Positions 25,024-32,850 of a stretch of DNA of 64,000 nucleotides are shown piece after piece. The position numbers and the translations under genes are program-made. Position 1 is the stretch's first letter. Each line of letters opens with the position of its first letter. Origin of the DNA: Acidobacteriota bacterium (GTDB taxonomy: Bacteria > Acidobacteriota > Blastocatellia > Pyrinomonadales > Pyrinomonadaceae); contig JAOAPY010000056.1 in NCBI GenBank assembly GCA_025463135.1, positions 1-64,000 of the forward strand. Direction: 5' to 3'. Below the pieces are notes generated by a model. It worked only from the letters and a program-made list of their open reading frames with translations. It was not told the origin of the DNA and ran no database searches.

Positions 25024-26214
25024 TCAAAACGCCGCGCCGACTTTTTCAGTCGCAGGGAAACTCTGTTCATCACGAATCTTTTTCATCTCAGCGATCACTA
25101 ATTCCAGCTCTTCATTTTTGGTATAGAAGTGCGGCGAGATGCGCAGCCCTGCCCCTGGACGGTAATCGACAATGAACTCGCGACGGATCAACTCTTTCGT
25201 GATGGCTCCGGCCTGCTCATGCCCAACCGTAATCGTGCCGCCGCGGCGCGCAGGATCTTTGGGACTGGTAACCTCGAAGCCTGCTTCTTCAGCGAGCTCT
25301 ATCAGCCGCGAAGTTTGTCTCATGTTCTTTTGACGAATCGCTTCGACCCCGATCTGGTTGATGATTTCATAGCCCGATTGCGCCGCGTACAAAGCAGGAA
25401 TCGCAGGCGAGCCGTGCAGGAAACGCGCGATGTTAGGCGCGTAACGCAGATCGGTATCGAACGCGAACGGCGCTTCATGGGCCATCCAACCAGTGGTCTT
25501 TGGCTCCAGCTTCTGTTGTAAATCCGGCCGCACGTAAAGGTAACCGGCGCCCGGTCCGCCGCACAGCCATTTGACCGAACCTCCGGTCGCAAAGTCCACG
25601 TCAAGGTCTTTCACACTGAAAGGGACGGTGCCCGCTGATTGATAGGTATCAAGCACCACGGTCGCTCCCACTTCGTGCGCGCGGTCGGTGATCGCTTTCG
25701 CGTCTTGCAGGAATGCGCTCTTGAACAATACATGCGAGAACGGGACCAGCAGTGTCTCTTCATCGATCGCCGCGAGCATGCGTTCGAGGGGAATGGTGAT
25801 GCCGTCGTCGGACTTGACCTTTTCGATTCGGATTCTGCCGTCCCGCGCGTGCGCTTCATAGACATACATCACGGACGGAAAGTTCAGCTCGGAATAGACG
25901 ATCTTGTTTCGCTTAGGCGTTGGCTCAAAGCACGAGAGAATCAGCGACTGGCAAATGGATACGTTCTGATGCATGACCACAGAGCGCGGTTCGGCGCCGA
26001 TAATGCGGGCCACTTCATCGCCTACGCTGATCGGCATGTCCCACCAGCCTTCGGCCCAGGCGCGCACTCCGCGCGTGGCCCAGGTGTCGGCATAATCGTT
26101 AAGGCGCTCGTAAGTCTTCCGCGGCATTGCGCCCAGGCTGTGCGAGATCAGATAGACAGTCTGATCCAGGATCGGAAACTCATTGCGCCACTCGAGAAGA
26201 TTGTCGTCAGTCAC
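25024..26214 (-). CDS. kynU: Kynureninase-like PLP enzyme
   Basis: A 396-residue class V aminotransferase-fold protein. Features fitting kynureninase: YLISHSLGAMPRKTYERL (NSLG-type N-terminal loop), RGVRAWAEGWWDMPISVGD, VLDTYQSAGTVP, the PLP Lys in GGSVKWLCGGPGAGYLYV, and TTGWMAHEAPFAFD with ARFLHGSPAIPALYA. It would hydrolyse kynurenine to anthranilate and alanine. Some key family residues differ slightly (SVKWL in place of YKYL), so a related beta-lyase is not excluded. Next to kynA and an aminobenzoyl-CoA monooxygenase half, kynureninase is the best call. Confidence 0.82.
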   Translation of the reverse strand: MTDDNLLEWRNEFPILDQTVYLISHSLGAMPRKTYERLNDYADTWATRGVRAWAEGWWDMPISVGDEVARIIGAEPRSVVMHQNVSICQSLILSCFEPTPKRNKIVYSELNFPSVMYVYEAHARDGRIRIEKVKSDDGITIPLERMLAAIDEETLLVPFSHVLFKSAFLQDAKAITDRAHEVGATVVLDTYQSAGTVPFSVKDLDVDFATGGSVKWLCGGPGAGYLYVRPDLQQKLEPKTTGWMAHEAPFAFDTDLRYAPNIARFLHGSPAIPALYAAQSGYEIINQIGVEAIRQKNMRQTSRLIELAEEAGFEVTSPKDPARRGGTITVGHEQAGAITKELIRREFIVDYRPGAGLRISPHFYTKNEELELVIAEMKKIRDEQSFPATEKVGAAF

Positions 26215-26302
26215 TATTTCTGAACTCCGATTTGACTCTGAGAACCTGAAGTCAATTTATCATAGAGCGAGGGACTTACGGCAGTCGCACCTAAATACCG
26301 GC

Positions 26303-26362
26303 CCGTTTAGAAAGGGCACTTGTGCCCCGCACGCCCGGCGGACAAGTCCCCTTTCTAAACGG
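26303..26362. repeat. 60-bp hairpin repeat
   Basis: Arms 26303-26323 and 26342-26362 (CCGTTTAGAAAGGG type) pair over 21 nt with one mismatch around an 18-nt loop. A relative is at 45066-45144. It lies upstream of the flavin oxidoreductase and downstream of the kynU promoter region. Confidence 0.85.
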
Positions 26363-26432
26363 TAGGGGTATTGAGGAGCGGGACTGGCTTGCCCCCGATG
26401 ACTTTTTCGAGTACTGGTTAAGCCATCACGTC

Positions 26433-27905
26433 ATGTGGAAATTCAAGAACCCGATCAAACATTCCATTCCTGAGGCCGTTTGGCCTACTGCCGATCAAGC
26501 GGCGAGTTCACTCCTGTTTCAGCCAGTCATTATTGGACCGCTGACGCTCGAAAGTCGCACCTGGGTGCCGGCTATGGTCCCCTGGCGGGCGACCGAAGAC
26601 GGTTTTGTGACCGAAGCGAATATCGAATGGTATCGACGATTTGCGGAAGGACAGCCCGGCGCAATAGTGGTCGAAGCCACCGGCGTCCGCGACGTTCCCA
26701 GCGGTCCCTTACTGCGCATTGGCCATGATCGTTTTCTTCCCGGCCTGAAAAAACTGGTACAGGCGGTGCGCGAAGCAAGCGGCGGCCACACGCGCCTGCT
26801 CATCCAAATCATCGACTTTCTTTCCGTAAGGCGCCGTCCGGAGCCGGAAAAATTCTTTGACAGATTTTTGCAGATAAATGTGCAGCACCGCGAAGCGCTG
26901 GCAGAGCTGACGAATGATCCGCACTGGCTTTACGTCGACGAGACCGAAATTCGTGCTTTTCTCAAAGGCGCATCACCGGAAACTCTGGCAGTGGTGTTGA
27001 GTGAACGAGAACTCGAATCGCTCCGCTTTGGTTATCGCGAGCGGGTCACGGATACAGACCACGATCACATTCGCGATTTGCCAAAGGTCCTTCCCGAAAT
27101 CTTTTCCGCCGCTGCGTGCCGCGCTCGCGAAGCAGGCTTTGACGGTGTCGAACTCCACTACGCCCATGCGTATACCATGGCCTCATTCCTGAGCGCGCTG
27201 AACATCCGCGCAGATGGTTACGGCGGACTGCGCGAAAATCGTGTCCGGCTGCCCCTGGAAGTTTATGCACATGTGCGTGAACGAGTGGGTAACGATTACG
27301 TGGTCGGCGTGCGCTTCCTCGGCGATGAGGTGATCGCCGGCGGCAATCGTATAGAAGACGCAGCCTATTTCGGAGTTGAGTTTGCGCGCGCGGGCTTTGA
27401 CTTTCTTTCCATCTCCAAGGGCGGCAAGTTCGAAGACGCGCAACAGCCAAAGGTGGGCCAGGCCGTCTATCCCTATACTGGGCAGAGTGGTTACGAATGC
27501 ATGCCTACTACTTTGTCGGACGAGGTTGGACCATTCGGACGCAGTGTCCCGCTGGTCGCGGCGATCAAAAGGGCAGTAAACGAGGCCGGTTACATGACGC
27601 CAATCGTTGGCGCCGGCGGTCTGACCACATTTGCACAGGCGGAGGCGATTTTGCGAGCCGGTCACGCTGATATCGCCGGCTTTGCGCGCCAGGCTCTGGC
27701 CGACCCGGATTGGTTTTTGAAAGTGAGGCGGGGCCGCGGCGATGAAATTCGCCGCTGCACCTACACTAATTACTGCGAGGCGTTGGACCAGGCGCATCGA
27801 CCGGTGACCTGCAAATTATGGGACCGAGTTGCGCTGGACGAACCCGGTATCGCGTTGGTCGATGAAGGCCGGCGCAGGCTGTTGCCGCCTGAGTGGAAAA
27901 GATAG
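26433..27905 (+). CDS. Old-yellow-enzyme-type flavin oxidoreductase, reductase half of an aminobenzoyl-CoA monooxygenase/reductase
   Basis: A 490-residue FMN TIM-barrel protein of the OYE family: PAMVPWRATEDGFVTEANIE (N-terminal FMN loop), FDGVELHYAHAYTMASFLS, NIRADGYGGLRENR, VGAGGLTTFAQAEAIL, and the phosphate loop ADIAGFARQALADPDW. It lacks the NAD/FAD domains of long dienoyl-CoA reductases. In Azoarcus evansii 2-aminobenzoyl-CoA monooxygenase/reductase the equivalent part is fused behind a monooxygenase domain; here that domain is the neighbouring convergent gene at 27998. An earlier ATG (26322) lies inside the hairpin repeat and is unlikely. ATG 26433 lacks a strong ribosome-binding site, so the start is uncertain. 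It would reduce the monooxygenated aromatic CoA ester (inference). Confidence 0.82.
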   Translation: MWKFKNPIKHSIPEAVWPTADQAASSLLFQPVIIGPLTLESRTWVPAMVPWRATEDGFVTEANIEWYRRFAEGQPGAIVVEATGVRDVPSGPLLRIGHDRFLPGLKKLVQAVREASGGHTRLLIQIIDFLSVRRRPEPEKFFDRFLQINVQHREALAELTNDPHWLYVDETEIRAFLKGASPETLAVVLSERELESLRFGYRERVTDTDHDHIRDLPKVLPEIFSAAACRAREAGFDGVELHYAHAYTMASFLSALNIRADGYGGLRENRVRLPLEVYAHVRERVGNDYVVGVRFLGDEVIAGGNRIEDAAYFGVEFARAGFDFLSISKGGKFEDAQQPKVGQAVYPYTGQSGYECMPTTLSDEVGPFGRSVPLVAAIKRAVNEAGYMTPIVGAGGLTTFAQAEAILRAGHADIAGFARQALADPDWFLKVRRGRGDEIRRCTYTNYCEALDQAHRPVTCKLWDRVALDEPGIALVDEGRRRLLPPEWKR

Positions 27906-27910
27906 AAAGC

Positions 27911-28001
27911 GTAGGGGCGGACCTGTGTGTCCGCGCGCGTTAGCTATGCTGGTAGAGTGTGTTGGACCACGATCAGGGCGGACACACAGGTCCGCCCCTA
28001 C
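27911..28001. repeat. Inverted repeat between convergent genes (GGGGCGGACC type)
   Basis: Perfect 24-nt arms (27911-27934 and 27978-28001, GTAGGGGCGGACC-) with a 43-nt loop fill the space between two convergent genes. The stop codon of the minus-strand monooxygenase lies inside the right arm. A second, less perfect copy is at 31978-32079. It may act as a bidirectional terminator. Confidence 0.9.
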
Positions 28002-29128
28002 ATCCGCCGAGACGCTTCATACGCTGCCATGAACAGTGGATCTCGTCGCCGCAAACTCTCGTCATCGACCCGCCCGCTTCTGGTCATGATCGCGTATGCA
28101 AGTTCCAGGGGATTGAGGTGCATGAACTGCCGCGCATTCTCAAACCAGACGCAACTTTCCAGGGCCGCCGCCTGATACTCTTCGATAACCGGCTTTCTGA
28201 ATCTTTCAAACTCCGCCAGCGCCGCGCGCACGTCCGTGCGGTAATCGAAACATTGCTTCAAGGCGATGGCATCCTCCAGCGCGAGTTTGGTGCCTGAGCC
28301 GATTGAAAAATGAGCTGTGTGCAGCGCATCCCCGAGCAGTATCACGTTGCCATGGCTCCAGTGAGCATTCTTGACGTTCAAAAAATTAATCCATTTCGAA
28401 TTATTTGAAAGCAGCGGCTGGCCCTTCAGATCATTGGCAAAAACTTCTTCGAGAAGGTCGCGCGTTTCCGCCTCAGACATGATTGCAAAGCCGCTGTCGA
28501 TCCAAGTTTGCTGGTCGCACTCGATAATGAAGGTGCTGGTGGCTTGGTTGAATTTGTAAGAGTGCGCCGCGAATACTCCACCGAGATGCTCGCGAAAAGT
28601 GAGCGTCAGCCCGTGAAAGAGTTGATTCGTACCGTACCAGATGTATTGGTTGGGACGCGCTTCCAACGTGGGTTGAAAATGGTTTTTGTATTTTTCTCTG
28701 ACGGTGCTGTTGACACCATCGGCGCCCAGCAGGAGATCGCTTTCCGAAGCGAGTCGTTCGACGTCAGAAATTTCAGTCTTGAATTTTAGCTGTACGCCCA
28801 GCTCAGCACTGCGCTCCTGCAGGATTTTGAGAAGCTGCAAGCGGCCGATGCCTGAGAAGCTATTGCCCCGCACAGTGATCTTCTGATCTCGATGGACCAC
28901 GTCAACGTTGTCCCAGGCGGCGAAGGCAGCGGTGATGCGCTCGTGCGAAATCTCGTCCGCCGCTCTCAAGTGCGCCAGCGTCTTTCCCGAAAACACTACG
29001 CCCCAGCCAAACGTATCGTCTGGCCCATTGCGTTCGTAGACAGTGATCTCGTGCGCCGGGTCGGCCTTCTTCATGAGGATCGCAAAGTACAATCCCGCCG
29101 GCCCGCCGCCGATGATGTTGATCTTCAT
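27998..29128 (-). CDS. FAD-dependent monooxygenase half of 2-aminobenzoyl-CoA/salicylyl-CoA hydroxylase
   Basis: A 376-residue flavoprotein of the p-hydroxybenzoate hydroxylase class. It has GGGPAGLYFAILMKK (FAD-binding GxGxxG), ERNGPDDTFGWGVVFSG, LLLGADGVNSTVREKY, and GDALHTAHFSIGSGTKLALE, which is characteristic of the N-terminal half of salicylyl-CoA 5-hydroxylase and 2-aminobenzoyl-CoA monooxygenase/reductase proteins. In those proteins an OYE domain follows in the same chain; here the chain ends (RRM stop) and the OYE domain is a separate convergent gene (26433-27905). It would hydroxylate the aromatic ring of the CoA ester at C5 with NAD(P)H and oxygen. Confidence 0.88.
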   Translation of the reverse strand: MKINIIGGGPAGLYFAILMKKADPAHEITVYERNGPDDTFGWGVVFSGKTLAHLRAADEISHERITAAFAAWDNVDVVHRDQKITVRGNSFSGIGRLQLLKILQERSAELGVQLKFKTEISDVERLASESDLLLGADGVNSTVREKYKNHFQPTLEARPNQYIWYGTNQLFHGLTLTFREHLGGVFAAHSYKFNQATSTFIIECDQQTWIDSGFAIMSEAETRDLLEEVFANDLKGQPLLSNNSKWINFLNVKNAHWSHGNVILLGDALHTAHFSIGSGTKLALEDAIALKQCFDYRTDVRAALAEFERFRKPVIEEYQAAALESCVWFENARQFMHLNPLELAYAIMTRSGRVDDESLRRRDPLFMAAYEASRRM

Positions 29129-29141
29129 TCGTTTTTGCTAA

Positions 29142-29714
29142 TCAACTTACATCGGTGAGGGCCTTCTCAAGAAGGTCCCGCACGGCCAACTTGTCAGCCC
29201 ATTTTTGTAAATATTCCCAATCCAAATTCTTACTGCTTGCACCCAGTACCCCAAGGACATCCGTCCATTGATTCGTCGCCACTTCTCCACCGGCGCGATA
29301 CCAGCGGAGTTTCGCAAGTATCGTATCTTCCGCGGTCGCTACGTACACTTCCTGGTCGAGGTTGGGAGCAATCTTTCTTAGCTCTCGCCGTTCAAGCTGC
29401 TTTCTGGAAAAGTCGTCTGACTTGGGTATGAAGATGTCGATCTTAAAGACTGAATCGAAGTGGATGGCGTTGAAAGATCGGTGTTGTGTGACGGCTTGCC
29501 TAAGCGCCTGTTCGTCGACATAGAAACGGTCCTGCAGCGCATTGAGGAGTGGCACAACCTGCTCCTGTTTAATATCTGCCAGGAAGTCGATGTCGGCGGT
29601 CGCGCGATACATGCCGTGCATCGAGCTGGCCATCGATCCCACGAGCACGTAAATCACGCCATGTTCTTCCAGTATCCTGACCACCTCCGACAAAACTGAT
29701 ACTGGATTGTCCAT
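29142..29714 (-). CDS. Nucleotidyltransferase-fold protein (AbiEii/MNT-like)
   Basis: A 190-residue protein with the Pol-beta-type signature: VLVGSMASSMHGMYRATADIDFLAD (Gly-Ser followed by Asp-x-Asp), a later strand with carboxylates (FKIDIFIP), and a helical C-terminus (LAKLRWYRAGGE). Proteins of this shape act as toxins of type AbiE/MNT modules or as nucleotidyl- or aminoglycoside-transferases. It is 9 bp after a small gene (29724-29984) in the same direction, which fits a toxin-antitoxin pair, but the partner is not a recognised antitoxin. The pair interrupts the aromatic catabolic cluster. Confidence 0.75.
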   Translation of the reverse strand: MDNPVSVLSEVVRILEEHGVIYVLVGSMASSMHGMYRATADIDFLADIKQEQVVPLLNALQDRFYVDEQALRQAVTQHRSFNAIHFDSVFKIDIFIPKSDDFSRKQLERRELRKIAPNLDQEVYVATAEDTILAKLRWYRAGGEVATNQWTDVLGVLGASSKNLDWEYLQKWADKLAVRDLLEKALTDVS

Positions 29715-29723
29715 TAGACGTGC

Positions 29724-29984
29724 CTAGTAGCCTTCTTTAATGGGATCAAAGCCAAACGCGTTGATTACATCATCACGAGAGAGCACTCGCGCAATAAACC
29801 GGCGACGAATTTCCTGATCAATGGCTTGCGGAAAACGGTGATGCAGGTCCGCCAAGATCAAATCGCGTGTTGCCTGAGTTAGTTCAAAGGCCAAAGCCAA
29901 TCGCTTTGAGGTCGGTAACTGACGCATCAACTTGTAATGCATTTGCTGCGCCTCAGGCGTTGTGTCAGGCGAAAGAGGTTTCAT
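29724..29984 (-). CDS. Small helical protein, partner of the nucleotidyltransferase
   Basis: An 86-residue charged helical protein (QMHYKLMRQLPTSKRLALAFELTQATRDLI, written here only as an outline: helix ~12-45, second helix ~50-70) with no membrane segment. It ends 9 bp before the nucleotidyltransferase start and begins 6 bp after the acyl-CoA dehydrogenase stop. Size and position suggest an antitoxin or accessory subunit (inference). No family is recognised. Confidence 0.65.
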   Translation of the reverse strand: MKPLSPDTTPEAQQMHYKLMRQLPTSKRLALAFELTQATRDLILADLHHRFPQAIDQEIRRRFIARVLSRDDVINAFGFDPIKEGY

Positions 29985-29990
29985 AACGAG

Positions 29991-31142
29991 CTAATCCTTC
30001 AATAACTGCCCGGCGATCACCAGCTTCTGAATCTCTGATGTGCCTTCGTAAATGCGCAACGCGCGCACGTCGCGGTACAGGCGCTCGACGACGCTGCCGC
30101 GTAAGAGGCCAGTGGCGCCGTGAATCTGCATTGCCTGATCGATGATGCGGCCCGCGGCTTCGGTGGCAAAGAGTTTGGCTTCGCTCGCTTCGCGCGTCAC
30201 ACGCTCGGCTCCGCTATCTTTCAAGTAGGCAGCGCGGTAAACCAGCAGCCGCGCGGCATCCAGATCGGTAACCATGTCCGCGAGTTTTTCCTGCACCAGT
30301 TGGTGCTCAGCGAGGAGTTTGCCGAATTGTTTGCGCGCGCCGGCATAGCGCAATGCTTCATCAAGTGCGCGCCGGGCCATGCCACAGGCCGCGGCGCCCA
30401 CACTCGCGCGAAACACATCCATGGTTTGCATCGCGAGCCGAAAGCCATCGCCCTCGGCGCCGACCATATCTTCGGCCGGCACGCGGCAACCGGCAAATTT
30501 GATTTCGCCGATTGGATGTGGCGCCATCAGCGCCGTGCGCTCGACGATACTAAGCCCTGGAATTTTTGCGCTGACAACGAACGCGGATAGTTCAGGCCGC
30601 CCATCGGCGCGTGTATTGGTGCGCGCAAAGACCGTGTAAAAATCCGCGATGCCCGCATTCGAGATAAAGCGCTTATTGCCGTTAATGACGTAAGCATCCC
30701 CGTCGCGCTGTGCCGTGGTTTGGATTGCCGCCACGTCCGACCCTGCTTCCGGTTCAGTCAGGGCAAAAGCCGCGATGGCTTTTCCGTCGGTAGCTCGGCC
30801 CAGCCAGAAATCGCGCACGTGATCAGGCGCGGCCTGCGCGATGGCATAGGTGCCCAACCCCTGCATGACGAAAGCACTATCGGCCAGCGAAGAGGAGTAA
30901 GCGAGAGCTTCGCGTATCAAACAAAGCGCTCGCACATCGAGGGGCTTATCCGGTGTCGCCACCGCATAGCGAAGCACGCCCGCACTGGCAAGCAGCGTTA
31001 CGTACTCGCGCGTGCGCTCGTCTGCATCACGCTCTTCGATGGAACGCGGTTCAATCTCACGATCAACAAAGCCGCCCAGGCTCGTCGCCAGACTGCGATG
31101 TCCCGGCGTGAAGAATGGAGTCTGTTCTATGAATTGGTCCAT
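29991..31142 (-). CDS. Acyl-CoA dehydrogenase
   Basis: A 383-residue FAD enzyme. It has AFALTEPEAGSDVAAIQT (signature 1), GNKRFISNAGIADFYTVFART, the C-terminal signature (QIHGATGLLRGSVVERLYRD) and IYEGTSEIQK, whose Glu is the usual catalytic base of this family. It carries out alpha,beta-dehydrogenation of an acyl-CoA with transfer of electrons to ETF. In this cluster a cyclohexene-carboxyl-CoA or ring-opened dicarboxyl-CoA intermediate is the likely substrate (inference). It is preceded 17 bp upstream by an enoyl-CoA hydratase gene and is surely in one operon with it. Confidence 0.93.
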   Translation of the reverse strand: MDQFIEQTPFFTPGHRSLATSLGGFVDREIEPRSIEERDADERTREYVTLLASAGVLRYAVATPDKPLDVRALCLIREALAYSSSLADSAFVMQGLGTYAIAQAAPDHVRDFWLGRATDGKAIAAFALTEPEAGSDVAAIQTTAQRDGDAYVINGNKRFISNAGIADFYTVFARTNTRADGRPELSAFVVSAKIPGLSIVERTALMAPHPIGEIKFAGCRVPAEDMVGAEGDGFRLAMQTMDVFRASVGAAACGMARRALDEALRYAGARKQFGKLLAEHQLVQEKLADMVTDLDAARLLVYRAAYLKDSGAERVTREASEAKLFATEAAGRIIDQAMQIHGATGLLRGSVVERLYRDVRALRIYEGTSEIQKLVIAGQLLKD

Positions 31143-31159
31143 GTTTTTGGAGTTTCAAA

Positions 31160-31969
31160 TCATTTGAAGTTGGGCTTTCGCTTTTCGACAAACGCCGTGT
31201 AGGCCTCGCGAAAGTCTGGATGTTGCGAGCAGATTGCCTGCGCCTGCGCTTCGCACTCCAGGGCTGTGTCCAGATCCATATCCAACTCACGATTCAACAT
31301 CTCTTTTGTCTTGGCCAGGGCAAAAGACGGCCCGCCGGCCAACCGCTCCGCGAACTCGCTCGTGACCTGCGCCAGCTCTTCCTTACTGACCACCTGATTG
31401 TACAAACCGAGGGCCTTGGCCTCTTGCGCGGATACAAAGTCTCCTGTGTAAAGCAACTCCGTCGCTTTGGCCAGGCCGATAACGCGCGGCAACAAATAGG
31501 CGGCGCCCATGTCGGCGCCCGACAGGCCCACCTTCACAAACAGGAAAGCGATTTTTGCGTCGTCGCTGGCAATGCGAATGTCGGAAGCGAGGGCGATACA
31601 GGCGCCGGCCCCGGCTACCGTACCGTTCAGGCTGGCGATAACGGGCTTGGGCAACGCCCGTATGGCGCGGATCAGATCGCAAGTCATGCGGGTGAATTCC
31701 AGCAGGCCTTCCATGTCGCGCTTGAATAGTTGGGCGATAATGTCATTGACGTCGCCGCCGGAACAAAACGCGCGTCCGGCGCCGGTGATTACCACAGCGC
31801 GCACGTCCTTTTCATCACGCAAGGCGTAAAAGGTGTCGGTCAGCTCGCGATAGATTTCAAAAGTGAGCGCGTTGAGCCGTTCGGGACGATTGAGCGTAAT
31901 CGTCGCCACCTGGTCACGCTGTTCATAAAGGAAAGTTGTCGTTGAAAGCGGGCTCACTTGATGACCCAT
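31160..31969 (-). CDS. Enoyl-CoA hydratase/isomerase (PaaG-like crotonase)
   Basis: A 269-residue crotonase with oxyanion-hole motifs AFCSGGDV and AGAGACIALASD. The two Glu residues of classic hydratase are replaced (Cys in GAGAC, Phe/Val before KVGLSG), while an Asp is kept in LSGADMGAAYLLPR. This is the pattern of PaaG-type isomerases and ring-modifying crotonases and argues against simple hydratase activity. It acts in the same operon as the acyl-CoA dehydrogenase at 31142 (17-bp gap). The GGGGCGGACC repeat lies directly upstream of the start. Confidence 0.88.
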   Translation of the reverse strand: MGHQVSPLSTTTFLYEQRDQVATITLNRPERLNALTFEIYRELTDTFYALRDEKDVRAVVITGAGRAFCSGGDVNDIIAQLFKRDMEGLLEFTRMTCDLIRAIRALPKPVIASLNGTVAGAGACIALASDIRIASDDAKIAFLFVKVGLSGADMGAAYLLPRVIGLAKATELLYTGDFVSAQEAKALGLYNQVVSKEELAQVTSEFAERLAGGPSFALAKTKEMLNRELDMDLDTALECEAQAQAICSQHPDFREAYTAFVEKRKPNFK

Positions 31970-31977
31970 CCTGATTT

Positions 31978-32079
31978 GTAGGGGCGGACCTACGTGTCCG
32001 CCCTCGGTTACCGAAATTCAAGGTTTCCAGTGGACCAGTTTTGTCATCACGCGGAGCGGACACACAGGTCCGCATTTAC
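31978..32079. repeat. Inverted repeat, second copy of the GGGGCGGACC type
   Basis: The left arm starts at 31978 and the right arm GCGGACACACAGGTCCGC at 32056-32079; it matches the repeat at 27911-28001 with a longer, different loop. It is located 9 bp upstream of a start codon. Confidence 0.8.
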
Positions 32080-32200
32080 CGGTGACAGTTTGAGAATTGT
32101 CTCCACATTCTTTGCTGTTGCATTTTGCAACAGCAGAGAGGTGAACTCCTCGGGGGTTAGTTGAAAAACACAACACCATTTGGAAATCGCGTCGGAAAAG

Positions 32201-32599
32201 TCAAAGAAGCGCGATGGCCTCGATTTCTACTTGCGCCTGATCATCCAGCAAGCTTTTTACTTCCACCAGCACCATCGCGGGATAGTGCCGGCCCATGTGC
32301 GCGCGGTATCGTTCGCCGATCTCGCGTGTATGGGCGAGATACTCACTCTTGTCCGTCACGTAAATGACGAGCCGCGCGATTTGATCGGGCTGGCCGCCGG
32401 CTGCTGTGACCACAGCTATTACATTCGTCAGGGCTTGGTCGAACTGTGCGACGAATTCAGCGCTGGTGATCCGCTGAGATTCATTCCAGGCAATCTGACC
32501 GGCTACAAAGAGAAGTCTGCCGCCAGTCTCTGACAACACCCCATTCGAATAGCCGCGCGGCGCGCCGAGGGATTCAGGATTGATAAAAGTGAGAGGCAT
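32201..32599 (-). CDS. RidA/YjgF family enamine/imine deaminase
   Basis: A 132-residue member of the Rid family. ATG at 32599 is preferred over the TTG codon two triplets earlier. Motifs: LLFVAGQIAWNES, QFDQALTNVIAVVTAAGG, DQIARLVIYVTD, and a C-terminal QVEIEAIALL. The Arg usually found before the last strand in RidA (RVE) is replaced (PAMVLVEVKSLLDDQAQVEIE), so catalytic competence is unsure. Rid proteins hydrolyse reactive enamines and imines and release ammonia. In an aminobenzoyl-CoA pathway this would fit deamination of the 2-amino-5-oxocyclohexene-carboxyl-CoA product (inference). Confidence 0.85.
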   Translation of the reverse strand: MPLTFINPESLGAPRGYSNGVLSETGGRLLFVAGQIAWNESQRITSAEFVAQFDQALTNVIAVVTAAGGQPDQIARLVIYVTDKSEYLAHTREIGERYRAHMGRHYPAMVLVEVKSLLDDQAQVEIEAIALL

Positions 32600-32638
32600 G
32601 ATCAAGCAGGATCTTGTTCTTAATTCTTGTTTATCTTT

Positions 32639-32784
32639 AGCTCCAGAGGAGCCGAATGTTTATAGCCAACCGGATCGGTTCAATGGTAAGCCCCGTAGGG
32701 GCGGAATGTTCTGACGTTGCGCTCCCACGGAGCGCAGAAAAGTTCGGGAACTCCAACCCCATAAACATTCCGCTCCTCCGGAGC
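32639..32784. repeat. ~146-bp palindromic repeat with GCTCCGGAGGAGC ends
   Basis: The left end AGCTCCAGAGGAGCCGAATG and right end CATTCCGCTCCTCCGGAGC are inverted, with GTTTATAG/CCATAAAC inside and a central CCCCGTAGGGG. A second copy is at 36954-37095 and a degenerate one at 38583-38668. All are in intergenic space of the catabolic cluster. Confidence 0.85.
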
Positions 32785-32848
32785 CAGGACAAGAACTAAC
32801 AACTCAAGGACAAAGGAACAAAGACCAAAGCCCAAAGCCCAAAGCCCC
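32785..32848. repeat. 7-bp-periodic tract (CAAAGAC/CAAAGCC type)
   Basis: A degenerate heptamer array runs up to the SDR stop: GGACAAA, GGAACAAAGACC, CAAAGCC units at 7-bp spacing. Similar tracts occur in at least seven other gaps of the window. Confidence 0.75.
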
Positions 32849-32850
32849 AA

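Noticed and set aside
26322-26432. Longer N-terminus for the flavin oxidoreductase from ATG 26322
   Set aside because: The extra codons translate the arm and loop of a dispersed hairpin repeat and show no family similarity.
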